Assembly: GCF_007004625.1 (NCBI RefSeq)
Contig: NZ_VIFV01000007.1
Span: 62,001-126,000, forward strand
Origin: Planococcus salinarum
GTDB lineage: Bacteria > Bacillota > Bacilli > Bacillales_A > Planococcaceae
Reading direction: 5' to 3'
DNA length: 64,000 bases
Shown: piece by piece, positions 16,567 to 25,459 of the stretch
Layout of the letters: every line of letters starts with the position of its first letter
Position numbering within the stretch: position 1 is the stretch's first letter
Notes under the pieces: model-generated
What the model saw: only the letters and a program-made list of their open reading frames with translations
Told to the model about the DNA's origin: nothing
The model's database searches: none
Program-made: the position numbers and the translations under genes

Positions 16567-17604
16567 TCAGCGCTTTTTCACTCTATAGACACGCGTCTTC
16601 CGTTCTCCCGTCACCTCGAGGTCGTACTTTGCCAATATACGCCACACTGCTGCCGGTCCATCCACTCCACTAAACGCCCGAAACTTTCTATTCGTCAATT
16701 CCCTGTCAATCAATGAAAAATATTCCTGCACCGCCAAATGGTCGGCAGCGGCATCTTTGTGGCCGCAAGCCTCGCAAATCCAGGATTTCTTTATGCGCTG
16801 CATGCGGTGGGTCTCGCATTTATTGCAATAGACTCCGGTTTTTAAATCACGAAGGTCAATTCTGTAAAACTCAATCAGGGGGGATTTTTTAAAGGGGACC
16901 TGGTTGGCCGCAATCAGTTTCTCAATGTCCGCGAGCGGATGAGAAACAGCGGTTAGGGGACTGTCCCGAAGAATTCGGTGAAGATATTCGTTCATCTGGT
17001 ATGTTTTGCAGCTCAATGCGCCGGCAGGCTTGGCGCGGAACACGCATGAGTTCGCGGTAAAGACGAGCAACCCGGCAACGGGCAAATTGATGCGGTGCAG
17101 CGCAAACCATTTTTCTATGAAACGGATGTGCTTGTTCAGCTGAAACACCGGATTGTCCAGATTCTGCATTTCGCCGCCTGGCACGGCTTTCTTATAGTAC
17201 TCCTCGTTCACCGCGTCATAGTGGATTTCACCGCTGACATATTTGGAATCCAGCACAATGGCGCAGCGCTCGGTCAGCAGCAGCCCATCAATCTGCACCG
17301 CCCATTCGTTCAATTTCATCTCCAGATTCCACACCGGCACATAATTCTCTTCGAAAGAGAATTCCTTAAACTTTCGGACCATCTTCCCTTCGCCGCGTAT
17401 TCCGGCAGTCACCCGGTGCAACTGATTTTCAAGGTATTCTCGCTGGCGATGGTTGTAAGGAATCCGTTTCAATAAACACTCAAGCGCTAACGTTTTAGGC
17501 AATAAATCCAGCTCTGTTCTTATGCCTTGCACCCCCTTCAAAATGTAAAATTCAAACCTTTTGCTCAATGTGAATGGAGTAATTTCACGCTTTAATAGTA
17601 ACAT
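16567..17604 (-). CDS. NERD-domain protein with zinc ribbon
   Basis: A 345-residue cytoplasmic protein. Residues 65-190 fit the nuclease-related NERD domain, with AGIRGEGKMV followed by VQIDGLLLTERCAIVLDSKY, the conserved acidic and Lys residues of a restriction-like fold. Near residue 255 a four-Cys zinc ribbon (CNKC...CEAC) follows. NERD proteins are proposed nucleases but few have defined substrates. The gene stands alone on the minus strand; its start ATG 17604 is in an AT-rich context. A 21-bp array sits in its 3' region. Confidence 0.8.
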   Translation of the reverse strand: MLLLKREITPFTLSKRFEFYILKGVQGIRTELDLLPKTLALECLLKRIPYNHRQREYLENQLHRVTAGIRGEGKMVRKFKEFSFEENYVPVWNLEMKLNEWAVQIDGLLLTERCAIVLDSKYVSGEIHYDAVNEEYYKKAVPGGEMQNLDNPVFQLNKHIRFIEKWFALHRINLPVAGLLVFTANSCVFRAKPAGALSCKTYQMNEYLHRILRDSPLTAVSHPLADIEKLIAANQVPFKKSPLIEFYRIDLRDLKTGVYCNKCETHRMQRIKKSWICEACGHKDAAADHLAVQEYFSLIDRELTNRKFRAFSGVDGPAAVWRILAKYDLEVTGERKTRVYRVKKR

Positions 17605-17757
17605 ATTCCCAGTAAGTGCCTTATAAATTTTTCATCCAACAGAACTACTGTAAATTTTGTTAAGAGTTGGTGAAGACTTCCGCCAAAGGGGTCACGGAGA
17701 GACTAAAATCGGTTACCCTGTACGTGAAGGCAAACCAATTCGGAGGAGGAAAATCAT

Positions 17758-18129
17758 TTGAAAATTTCCGCTCAGAACATTTCACTTTCGGCACTCACTT
17801 TTGGACTGGTATTCATGACAGGTTTTGAACCCAAACTATTTCCCCAGGAGACCGCGGCCGTCGATAAGAAATATGCGCCGGGGCAGGAAGTGATTGAACG
17901 GCTCGGTCCGGACCACGCCCAGGTGTTGGCAGAATTGGACCAGCTCGAACAGCATGTCGCCAGCAAAGGTTCTTTGTCGCTTGACGAATATCTTGAGGTT
18001 CAGGGCCAATTGGACAAACTGTTGCAGCGTGTAAATGACACAGCGGTAGCGAGCGGAGACGCGGATGTCGAATTGTTGGGTGAAATTTTGGAGCTGCAGG
18101 AAGTGGTTATCGGGATAGATGTTCGCTGA
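17758..18129 (+). CDS. Unrecognised 123-residue secreted or anchored protein
   Basis: The N-terminus (ISLSALTFGLVFMTGF) is hydrophobic and could be a signal peptide or anchor, and the remaining 95 residues are predicted helical and acidic with no known motif. The start is TTG 17758, preceded by GGAGGAGGAAAATCA at ideal distance. No neighbours on this strand share an operon with it. Function unknown. Confidence 0.6.
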   Translation: MKISAQNISLSALTFGLVFMTGFEPKLFPQETAAVDKKYAPGQEVIERLGPDHAQVLAELDQLEQHVASKGSLSLDEYLEVQGQLDKLLQRVNDTAVASGDADVELLGEILELQEVVIGIDVR

Positions 18130-18225
18130 CTGTAACAGCTAGTAATAGATAGACAGACGGTGCGATGCTGCGGCATTGCTTTTTTTATTGACAATGAAAT
18201 TCCACTTCAACCCGACCACAAAAAA

Positions 18226-18260
18226 TAGCAGGACCAACCACTGCCCTGGTCGCCCTGCTA
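18226..18260 (-). terminator. Intrinsic terminator
   Basis: TAGCAGGGCGACCAGGG pairs imperfectly with the GGTCCTGCTA side and is followed by TTTTTT on the minus strand, downstream of the alpha/beta hydrolase gene. Confidence 0.65.
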
Positions 18261-18331
18261 AACTCCGTATGATTATTATAAGCGTTGGAACTTGCATAAC
18301 GCTCCTTTGCATCTGCTGAATAAATTCCTTC

Positions 18332-19216
18332 CTAAGCCCCCGGCTTCATCTCCTGCCGGTTCACCCACTCACGCACCATTTCCACATAGGCTTCAGGTTC
18401 TTCGATCCCCGGCATGTGGGAACTCTCTTCGAATACATGGAATTCCGCATCCGGCGCGAGGCTCGCGTAATATTCCGTCGCCTCCGGTGTGGCTTCGTCG
18501 AAACGTCCGCAGGAGAACAGCGCCGGAATGTCAATTTCCGGCAAACGCCCGGTCACATCGAAGTCTTTTAATGTGCCGGTGACGGTGAATTCGGATGCGC
18601 CCCACATGTAGTTGTAAACCTGCTGGTTCATTTGCTTCATGTCTTCCACCAGCTCTTCCGGCCATGGATCGACGCGGCACATATGGCGTTTGTAATAGGC
18701 CATCATCGCCTCCTGGTACTCTTCGGAATCGGTCGTTCCTTCCCGTTCACTCCGTTCAATCGTCTCCTGGATGTCCTGCGGGAATTGCTTCAGATACTTG
18801 CGCTGGTCCTGCTCCCAGCGCTGCGCATCCAAAGCCGGCCCTGAAAAAATGACGCTGCGGACGCCGCCTGGTTTCTTGAGCAAGTACGACGCTGCGAGCA
18901 CCGTTCCCCAGGAATGGCCCAGAATATGGACTTCCTTCAGGTCCAGCGCATCGATGACTTGCTCCAACTCTTCAACAAATCGCTCGACCGTCCAAAGCGA
19001 CGTATCTGTCGGACGATCCGACTTGCCGCTCCCCAGCTGGTCATACTGAATTACCGGACGGTCCGTTCCGAGTTGCCGCAGCGGATCGCTTTCGCTGCTT
19101 TTCGATCCGGGCCCTCCGTGCAATATGAGCAGCGGGATGCCGGGACCTTTTCCGGTGATCCGGTACCAGACATTGCCGCCTGTCACTTCGATATGCCCTA
19201 CTTTTACATCTTCCAT
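18332..19216 (-). CDS. Proline iminopeptidase-like alpha/beta hydrolase
   Basis: A 294-residue S33-family hydrolase. The oxyanion segment LLILHGGPG, the nucleophile elbow GHSWGT (Ser near residue 103), a catalytic Asp in CGRFDEATPE and a His in EESSHMPG complete the triad. Such proline iminopeptidase-like enzymes release N-terminal residues from small peptides, though the group also includes amidases. No signal peptide is present, so it acts in the cytoplasm. Upstream, a 21-bp-period repeat array of a different family fills the space to the formamidase gene. Confidence 0.85.
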   Translation of the reverse strand: MEDVKVGHIEVTGGNVWYRITGKGPGIPLLILHGGPGSKSSESDPLRQLGTDRPVIQYDQLGSGKSDRPTDTSLWTVERFVEELEQVIDALDLKEVHILGHSWGTVLAASYLLKKPGGVRSVIFSGPALDAQRWEQDQRKYLKQFPQDIQETIERSEREGTTDSEEYQEAMMAYYKRHMCRVDPWPEELVEDMKQMNQQVYNYMWGASEFTVTGTLKDFDVTGRLPEIDIPALFSCGRFDEATPEATEYYASLAPDAEFHVFEESSHMPGIEEPEAYVEMVREWVNRQEMKPGA

Positions 19217-19349
19217 TTATCTCCAACTCCTTTTCTTTATACCTGTTCCATACCCTTTCTGTACCTGTATTAAAATCCCTTTTTTTCAAGAAAACCGTCC
19301 GGGCTTGGATGGATTCACTCGGCTGCCAATCCATCTCCCCTATAATCCG

Positions 19350-19433
19350 TTTCACCTGCTGTATAAAATATTTTACCTCACGTATAGAACCGTTTACCTC
19401 ACGTATAAAAATTTTTAGCTCACATACAGCATG
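19350..19433. repeat. 21-bp direct-repeat array (TTTACCTCACGTATA)
   Basis: Four units begin at 19350, 19371, 19392 and 19413, exactly 21 bases apart, with core NTTTACCTCACGTATA and about five variable bases. Degenerate flanking units at 19329 and 19434 keep the same phase. The core sequence is unrelated to the TTTATC family but has the same period. It lies between the divergent hydrolase and formamidase genes. The rest of 19217-19573 has no gene. Confidence 0.75.
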
Positions 19434-19573
19434 ATTTCCCTCACCGTTCCAAATTGCCAGCTGACACCCGCATTTATTCCTTCCCCTTTTCCAGCCTTTC
19501 CAATTGTGAATACGAGCACCCACCTACTATAATGGAATAAGTCAGAATATTTAAAATGAAGAGGAGGATAAAT

Positions 19574-20875
19574 GTGAATAAAACAGCGGTTGAGACATTG
19601 TTCGTGAATCATTTCGTAGACGGTATTTTGGATCCTGAAAAAGAAATGCTGGGGCCGGTGAAGGACGGCGGCACGATTATCGCCAATTCGGCTCCGGGAT
19701 GCTGGGGACCGATGATCACGCCCAGCATCATCGGCGGCCATGAAGTGACGAAGCCGGTGTATGTGGAAGGGGCGGAACCGGGAGACGCCATTGCCATCCG
19801 GATCGAGTCCATTACGGTGACGTCGCACGCCACCGCCTCCGGCAACGATAAAATGATTGAAGACCGTGCAGACGGCGACGGGTACGTGGCAGCGAAATGC
19901 CCCGAATGCGGAACCAAGCATCCGGAAACCGTCATCAAAGGCATTGGCATGGAAGCGATTCGCTGTGCGAACTGCGGAGCCGACGCCACGCCCTTCGTCT
20001 TCACGAATGGCTACACCATTTTCTTCGGCGAAAAAGGCGATGTCGGCCTGACCCTGCCGAAAGAAGCAGCTGAAACCATTGCCGAAGCCGGGCGGTTTTA
20101 TATGAAAACACCCGAAGCGTCCGTACAGAATCCGGTGGTGACGTTTGCGCCGCACGATTTGGTCGGCACGATGGCGCGCATGCGGCCTTTCCTTGGCCAA
20201 TTGGGGACGACGCCGTCACGCGCCACCCCCGATTCCCACAATGCCGGCGATTTCGGCTCGTTCCTGGTCGGCGCACCGCATGATTACGCGGCCACGCAGG
20301 AAGAACTGGAGACGCACCGGACCGATGGCCATTTGGATGTCAACCGGGTGCGTGCCGGTGCTGTGCTGATTTGTCCGGTGAAAGTTGCCGGCGGCGGCGT
20401 CTACCTCGGCGATATGCACGCCATGCAGGGCGACGGCGAAATTGCCGGCCACACGACTGACGTTTCGGGCATCACACACCTCCAGGTCCATGTGCTGAAA
20501 GGGATGAACATCAAAGGCCCGATCCTGCTGCCGAACGTGGACGACCTGCCTTATACGGCAAAACCGTTCACAGCGGAAGAAAAGCAATCCGCCCAACACA
20601 TTGCGGACAACTGGAACGTCAATAAAATCGAGGAATCCTATCCGGTGTCCTTTATCGGCTCCGGTCCGAATCTGAATGACGCAACAGAAAACGGCTTGAA
20701 ACGCGCTGCTGACTTTTTCGGTGTCACCGTTCCGGAAATCATGAACCGCTCGACAATCACCGGCGCGATCGAAATCGGCCGCCACCCGGGCATCGTCACC
20801 GTGACGTTCCTGGCACCCGAACAGTATTTGCGAAAAACCGATTTGTTCGAACTGGTAAAAACCCAATACGGTTAA
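19574..20875 (+). CDS. Acetamidase/formamidase family protein
   Basis: A 433-residue FmdA/AmdA-family amidohydrolase that should release ammonia from formamide, acetamide or a related short amide. Family segments are clear: HFVDGILDPE, SIIGGHEVTKPV, GDFGSFLVGAPHD, VYLGDMHAMQGDGE and VHVLKGMN. Unusually for the short members, residues around 110-145 insert a Cys4 zinc-finger-like motif (CPECGTKH...CANCG). GTG 19574 is preferred because GAGGAGG sits seven bases before it. It is monocistronic with a terminator directly downstream. The exact substrate is not readable. Confidence 0.88.
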   Translation: MNKTAVETLFVNHFVDGILDPEKEMLGPVKDGGTIIANSAPGCWGPMITPSIIGGHEVTKPVYVEGAEPGDAIAIRIESITVTSHATASGNDKMIEDRADGDGYVAAKCPECGTKHPETVIKGIGMEAIRCANCGADATPFVFTNGYTIFFGEKGDVGLTLPKEAAETIAEAGRFYMKTPEASVQNPVVTFAPHDLVGTMARMRPFLGQLGTTPSRATPDSHNAGDFGSFLVGAPHDYAATQEELETHRTDGHLDVNRVRAGAVLICPVKVAGGGVYLGDMHAMQGDGEIAGHTTDVSGITHLQVHVLKGMNIKGPILLPNVDDLPYTAKPFTAEEKQSAQHIADNWNVNKIEESYPVSFIGSGPNLNDATENGLKRAADFFGVTVPEIMNRSTITGAIEIGRHPGIVTVTFLAPEQYLRKTDLFELVKTQYG

Positions 20876-20882
20876 TGAAAAG

Positions 20883-20912
20883 AACCGCGCTTCCCGAAAC
20901 GGAAGCGCGGTT
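20883..20912. terminator. Intrinsic terminator
   Basis: AACCGCGCTTCC and GGAAGCGCGGTT form a perfect 12-base stem six bases after the amidohydrolase stop; the T-tract is short. Confidence 0.65.
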
Positions 20913-21077
20913 TGTGTTTGGTTGATTTCATTTTCCTGTAAGTTCCCGCATGTGCCGATCCCCTTCACCACCCGGCTGCATGAATTCCCCTTCTCCTGAT
21001 TAACCCTCCTCGTTTTCGGGAATCGACTAAAGAACGCATTTTTGGAATGCAGCATATAATCAGAGGAGGAAAATCGA

Positions 21078-21827
21078 ATGAGCAAAACAGCAATTATCAC
21101 AGGCGGCGGCAGCGGACTGGGACAATCAGCGGCACTGCGCCTCGCGGACGAAGGCATCAACATCTCGGTGGTCGATATCAGTGAAGAAAGCGGCAACGAA
21201 ACGGTCGACAAACTGAAGGAAAAAGGCGTCGATGCCATCTTCATCAAAGCCGATGTCTCCAAAGCGGATGAAGTGAAAAACTACGTCGATAAAACGCTTG
21301 AGCATTTCGGCACGATTGACTATTTCTTCAACAATGCCGGCATTTCCGGCAGCGGCAAAAATTTCCTCGAAACGGATATCAAGGAAATCGACCAGATTGT
21401 CGGCATCAACCTGCTCGGCGCGCTTTATGGTTTGCGCTATGTGGCAGAAGCGATGCTGAAAAACGGCGGCGGTTCCATCGTCAATACCGCTTCCAGCGCC
21501 GGAGTTATCGGCCAGGCATCCGTCGTCACGTACGGTGCCACAAAACACGGCATCGTCGGCATGACGAAGAGCCTGGTTGCTGAATACGCAAAAGACGGCC
21601 TCCGGGTCAACGCCATTGCACCGGGACCTACGGAAACGCCGATGGTCAAAAAATTCTTCGACGACAATCCGGACATGAAAGCGAGCGCCGAAGCGGGCAT
21701 TCCGCAGAAACGCCTCGGCACGCCGGAAGAAGTCGCAGAGCTCGTCGCATTCCTGCTGACGTCAAACGCCCAGTACATCAACGGCGACACCATCCGCATT
21801 GATGGCGGCTTTACGAATACGAAATAA
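21078..21827 (+). CDS. Short-chain dehydrogenase/reductase
   Basis: A classical SDR of 249 residues with the nucleotide motif TGGGSGLG at residues 8-15, DVSKADE, NNAGIS near residue 87, the catalytic Ser-Tyr-Lys arrangement (NTASSAGV then VTYGATKHG near residues 140-157) and a C-terminus (INGDTIRIDGGF) typical of the family. Substrate unknown. AGAGGAGGAAAATCG precedes ATG 21078. It is monocistronic with a terminator. Confidence 0.9.
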   Translation: MSKTAIITGGGSGLGQSAALRLADEGINISVVDISEESGNETVDKLKEKGVDAIFIKADVSKADEVKNYVDKTLEHFGTIDYFFNNAGISGSGKNFLETDIKEIDQIVGINLLGALYGLRYVAEAMLKNGGGSIVNTASSAGVIGQASVVTYGATKHGIVGMTKSLVAEYAKDGLRVNAIAPGPTETPMVKKFFDDNPDMKASAEAGIPQKRLGTPEEVAELVAFLLTSNAQYINGDTIRIDGGFTNTK

Positions 21828-21830
21828 GCA

Positions 21831-21868
21831 AAAGCCATGCCCGGAAAGGTTCCGGACATGGCTTTTCT
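21831..21868. terminator. Intrinsic terminator
   Basis: AAAAGCCATGCCCGGAA pairs with TTCCGGACATGGCTTTT directly after the SDR gene. Confidence 0.75.
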
Positions 21869-21997
21869 ACCGCTTATTTGTCTCATTCGAGCAAACAGAA
21901 AAATTTCGCTGCGGGGACACTGCTCCTGGAATTTTGATCATGTAAAAGTCATATCCGCGGACCATCTTCTATCATTCATATCCCCGAGCTCTTTTCA

Positions 21998-22468
21998 TCA
22001 GGTTTCTTCACCAGCCGGAGGCCAGTCTCCCGTAATTTTCCGTGCAAAGACCACTTGCCCTGCATGATACGTATTGTGCAGTACGATTGTCTGCAGATAG
22101 TCGGTGCGGGTATCTTCCCGGCCGGCAACCACTTGTTCCGATAAGTCTTTCCCCGCTTCCTGTTCGGCTTCCTGCAAACCTTTCAGAAAATACGCAATAG
22201 CCGAATCCCATTGGTCTTCGCTTTCCGGCACCCGGGAAGCCGGCCAGGATTGTTCATCGGGATTCTGGCTTTTCGGCGTTTCACCTTTTAAAAGATCCAA
22301 CATGAAATCCTGCCAATAATTCATATGGAACAACAACTCCCAAACCGTATGCGGGAAGTCCCCGGATTTGTTCCCTGCCTGTTCCCAGTCCATTCCATCA
22401 AAAACCGTCGCTGTATCGACGTTTACTCCTTCTCCATGGAGACCCTTTTTAAAAAATTGCTGATTCAT
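21998..22468 (-). CDS. DinB-family protein
   Basis: A 156-residue four-helix-bundle protein of the DinB/YfiT superfamily, usually metal-dependent hydrolases or thiol transferases. The three metal-ligand His positions are visible in LFHMNYWQ and in HNTYHAGQ near residue 130. The start ATG 22468 follows GAGGAGGAATATC. A short decayed dehydrogenase fragment lies just upstream. The substrate is unknown. A second, longer member of the superfamily is at 59878. Confidence 0.85.
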   Translation of the reverse strand: MNQQFFKKGLHGEGVNVDTATVFDGMDWEQAGNKSGDFPHTVWELLFHMNYWQDFMLDLLKGETPKSQNPDEQSWPASRVPESEDQWDSAIAYFLKGLQEAEQEAGKDLSEQVVAGREDTRTDYLQTIVLHNTYHAGQVVFARKITGDWPPAGEET

Positions 22469-22498
22469 GATATTCCTCCTCGAGTTTTTTCGCCTGTT

Positions 22499-22558
22499 TT
22501 ATTCGAACGGCCCCTCCAACGCAATCTTCCCGATCGTCTTGCCTGTCGTTACATCGCC
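22499..22558 (-). pseudogene. Possible dehydrogenase C-terminal remnant
   Basis: A minus-strand frame reads GDVTTGKTIGKIALEGPFE and stop, which resembles the extreme C-terminus of zinc-type alcohol dehydrogenases or quinone oxidoreductases. Nothing related continues upstream, so it would be a small leftover of a deleted gene. The match is short. Confidence 0.25.
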
Positions 22559-22784
22559 TCTCCTTCGTTTTCTTCCTTGTCCACTGTAATGTGATTTTCA
22601 TTTTACACATCGCGTCAGAAGCATACAAAATATTGAACTGCTCCCAGAGGGGAAAGGGCAACTGATTGGAGATAATTTTATGCATCATTGCCAACAAGAT
22701 AAAGGCGCTTTTTATCGCGGCACAAAAGCAGACTAATGCGCGCGGAAGTCGACATCCGGCCTCCCTGTTCTGCTAAAGCATATT
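22559..22784. other. Intergenic, nothing recognised
   Basis: No gene, repeat or strong hairpin is evident between the dehydrogenase remnant and the GNAT gene. Confidence 0.4.
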
Positions 22785-23261
22785 TTATTCCAGTGGGATC
22801 TCCATTCTTCTGCTCTTCGTGGTCATACCAAGGGATTTGTAAAATTCAATGGCGGCCGCATTCTCCTCGGATACTCCCAGTTCAATGCTGTTCACTTGGA
22901 GGCGACGGCCCAAATCAAAAACATGGTGCATCAGTTGGACGCCGATCCCTTTCTTCCTGTGTGCTTCTGCAACGCATAAACTGTTTATAACCAACACTTT
23001 CCTTGCGTTCACAAACGAATTTTCCGTTATCGCTTCTTGCTGCGTCACGACAAAACCGACCAGCTCATCCCCTTCGGCAGCCACAAATACATGCTGCTTC
23101 TCATCAGCCAGCTGGCTTTCAAAAAAACCGCGTTCCACTGGCGCGGTATTCTCTTTGTACAAATCGGGCCTTACCGAGACATGAAATTCATGAACCTGCC
23201 GGAATAAAGGCAGCAATAAATCATAGTCGTTTTGTGCGGCACTTCGAATAACTATCTCCAT
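22785..23261 (-). CDS. GNAT-family N-acetyltransferase
   Basis: A 158-residue GCN5-related acetyltransferase that transfers acetyl from acetyl-CoA to an amine. Motif A is clear near residue 90 (INSLCVAEAHRKKGIGVQLM), including the Q/R-x-x-G-x-G/A-like pyrophosphate loop, and the C-terminal YKSLGM motif is present. The acceptor cannot be predicted. It is monocistronic. Confidence 0.85.
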   Translation of the reverse strand: MEIVIRSAAQNDYDLLLPLFRQVHEFHVSVRPDLYKENTAPVERGFFESQLADEKQHVFVAAEGDELVGFVVTQQEAITENSFVNARKVLVINSLCVAEAHRKKGIGVQLMHHVFDLGRRLQVNSIELGVSEENAAAIEFYKSLGMTTKSRRMEIPLE

Positions 23262-23508
23262 AATTTCTTACCCCTCACAAATGATTTCATTCATATAGTA
23301 CCTTATTCACCACCGTTGCCGCAAAGCCGTTCTGATCGAACTGGTTTGGTCGGTCGGCGTTCGTACATTCCATCACCTTACCCTATACATTTTAACATAT
23401 ATATCCAATCAAACTGTATGCTCTTATGTAAAAATCCTCCGGCACTGGCCGGGTGCCATCGTGTCCATTAACTCCCAAGTAAAATAATCTGAATTTTTCG
23501 TTAATTAA
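23262..23508. other. Intergenic, small hairpin only
   Basis: Between the divergent GNAT and SRPBCC genes I see only a GGCAC/GTGCC hairpin near 23441-23458 and AT-rich sequence, with no coding evidence. Confidence 0.4.
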
Positions 23509-23537
23509 TTGATATTCGAATAATAATCCGTTATAAT
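23509..23537 (+). promoter_or_regulatory. Sigma-A promoter of SRPBCC gene
   Basis: TTGATA, exactly 17 bases, TATAAT: an almost perfect vegetative promoter. The transcript would begin near 23544 and carry a 200-base leader before the SRPBCC gene. Confidence 0.7.
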
Positions 23538-23747
23538 AGGGTGCGGAAACAGGAATCAGTAATATTTATTTCAGCTATACTGGTTCTGATTGTTCAGATG
23601 CGGCCGTTTGCTGCGCTTGAAAAAATTGATGATTGTCCTGCTGAATGTCGTCGGCTGGAGAAAAAAACCAGAGAAAGCTTATTCGACAGTCACCCTCCCG
23701 CCCCCGGAACACGAGCTATGCGTTCACCCATTAAGGAGGAACAGAGT

Positions 23748-24212
23748 ATGTGGAACATCAAGAAAAGCATTTTCATCGACCGGCCGATTGACGAGGTTTA
23801 TCGTTACGCCATCGACCCGACTCGCTGGTTCCAGTGGTATGTCGGCCTTTCCGAGCCCGAGAATTTAGTCGGCACCGGCGAAAGCGGCACAACGCTGGAC
23901 ATGAAATACACGATGCTGGGCATGCATCTGCCGATTACCGTCAAAGTGGTCGAAACAGGGCAGGATGGGAAGAATTATTTCTGGAACGGCACCATTAAAG
24001 GTGCGATAAGCTCCGATCAGCGCTGGACATATGTTCCGGAAGGAAAAGGTGTGGATGTCACAATCGACATGAACTATGAAATGCCCGGCAAGCTGCTGGG
24101 GAAAGTGGCAAATAACCTCATCGTGAAAAAACTGATGGACAATTCGATGGATCAAACCTTGAACAACCTGAAGGCCGTGTGTGAAACATCCGAAAACTAC
24201 AGCATGAATTGA
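23748..24212 (+). CDS. SRPBCC-family protein (copy 1)
   Basis: A 154-residue START/Bet v1-like lipid- or ligand-binding fold (SRPBCC, polyketide cyclase-like), beginning MWNIKKSIFIDRPIDEVYRY. The start ATG 23748 follows TTAAGGAGGAACAGAGT; the same frame is open to 23541 but that extension has no ribosome binding site and no relation to the family. A paralogue with the same N-terminus (MWNLKKTVFIDR) lies on the opposite strand at 25460, and the two flank the rhodanese gene. Ligand unknown. Confidence 0.8.
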   Translation: MWNIKKSIFIDRPIDEVYRYAIDPTRWFQWYVGLSEPENLVGTGESGTTLDMKYTMLGMHLPITVKVVETGQDGKNYFWNGTIKGAISSDQRWTYVPEGKGVDVTIDMNYEMPGKLLGKVANNLIVKKLMDNSMDQTLNNLKAVCETSENYSMN

Positions 24213-24264
24213 GTTGAACACCCAGCCAATTGAAACCGGCCGATGAACGCACAATCATCAATTT

Positions 24265-24312
24265 AAAACAGCCGCTCTGAAGGATCTCCTCCTGCAGAGC
24301 GGCTGTTTTTTA
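24265..24312. terminator. Intrinsic terminator
   Basis: AAAACAGCCGCTCTG pairs with CAGAGCGGCTGTTTTTT downstream of the first SRPBCC gene. Confidence 0.8.
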
Positions 24313-24495
24313 TTTCATCTCCTCCAGGATACTTACACTGGTTCAATCCTTGCGCTTCCGGTGGACGCATTCCACGGGAGCGGCGTCAGGCCCGCTCTGT
24401 TCCCGCAGCACATTCTAAAAATCCGCCAAATTTTTGACTCGCCTTTCGCGGAAAGCGTAAAGTAAAAGAAACAGACATGAAGGAGGAGTTTGAAA

Positions 24496-25395
24496 ATGGA
24501 CGAAATTCCCTTAATCGTTACAACCAGCTGGCTGGCTGAGCACTTGGATGATCTGAAACTGAGGATTGTGGATGCGACGGTATTCATGAAATTCCCGGAA
24601 GGCGGCGGACCGCCGAATGTGGAATCCGGCAAAACCTCATATGAACAGGGACATATCCCAGGCGCCGTATACGCCGATCTGGCCGGAGAATTATCGGATC
24701 CGGATTCCCCCCTGCCTTTCACTGTTCCGCCCCGCGGATTGTTTATCGAAAAACTGACTGAGCTTGGAATCGGCGATGACACATACACCGTCGTTTACGA
24801 TCAGAACGCACTGGTCGGCGAAACCGTTGCAGCTTCTTACTGGGCGTCACGCCTCGCCTGGCAAATGCGCTATGAAGGATTCGGCAGGATTGCCATTTTG
24901 GAAGGCGGCCTGCAGAAATGGCAGGCGGAAGGCCGCGAATTATCAAAAGCGAAAGTTATTCCTCCGAAAGCCGCTTTTACCGGGAAGCAGCGCCCTGAAA
25001 TGCTGGCGACCAAAGAAGACGTCCAAAAAGCGATCGAAGACGAACAGACCGTTCTCATCGACAGCCTGTCACCGGAAGAATTCCATGGAAACCAGTCAGC
25101 CGATCCGCGTACCGGACATATCCCAAGCAGCCGGAACGTCTTTTTCGCCATCCACGCGGACGAACAGACAAAAGAACTCTATGATGACGGCAAATTGCGT
25201 GCTTCTTTTGAACAGATCGGTGCACTCGATCCGGACAAGAAAGTCATCACCTATTGCGGGGGCGGCATTGCCGCAACGTGGACCGCACTGCTGCTGAACA
25301 AGCTCGGACAACCAAATGTCGCTGTTTACGATGGCTCGATGAACGAATGGGCAAGCGATCCTTCCTGTCCGGTGGTCAAAAGTGAAAACAGCTAG
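24496..25395 (+). CDS. Two-domain rhodanese sulfurtransferase
   Basis: A 299-residue thiosulfate or 3-mercaptopyruvate sulfurtransferase with two tandem rhodanese domains. The N-terminal domain (about 1-145) is inactive, and the C-terminal one carries the catalytic loop CGGGIA with Cys near residue 256 (VITYCGGGIAATW). Thiosulfate-type enzymes often show CRKGVT and mercaptopyruvate-type CG(S/T)GVT, so this loop is closer to the latter. The ATG at 24496 lies nine bases after AGGAGGAG; a TTG six bases earlier is too close. It is monocistronic with a terminator. Confidence 0.88.
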   Translation: MDEIPLIVTTSWLAEHLDDLKLRIVDATVFMKFPEGGGPPNVESGKTSYEQGHIPGAVYADLAGELSDPDSPLPFTVPPRGLFIEKLTELGIGDDTYTVVYDQNALVGETVAASYWASRLAWQMRYEGFGRIAILEGGLQKWQAEGRELSKAKVIPPKAAFTGKQRPEMLATKEDVQKAIEDEQTVLIDSLSPEEFHGNQSADPRTGHIPSSRNVFFAIHADEQTKELYDDGKLRASFEQIGALDPDKKVITYCGGGIAATWTALLLNKLGQPNVAVYDGSMNEWASDPSCPVVKSENS

Positions 25396-25408
25396 TATTC
25401 AATGAACA

Positions 25409-25456
25409 AAAAGGGCCGGCTGAAATTCATCCGCATGAATTTCAGCCGGCCTTTTG
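25409..25456. terminator. Bidirectional intrinsic terminator
   Basis: AAAAGGCCGGCTGAAATTCAT stem shared by the convergent rhodanese and second SRPBCC genes, with T-tracts on both strands. Confidence 0.85.
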
Positions 25457-25459
25457 GCA

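Noticed and set aside
23541-23747. N-terminal extension of the SRPBCC protein to 223 residues
   Set aside because: The extension lacks a ribosome binding site and is unlike the paralogue, whereas ATG 23748 has AAGGAGG and matches the paralogue start.
24340-24475. A dispersed palindromic repeat of the Bacillus type
   Set aside because: The sequence (GCTTCCGGTGGACGC... to ...TTTCGCGGAAAGCG) hints at such an element but is too degraded to define ends, and no second clear copy is in the window.
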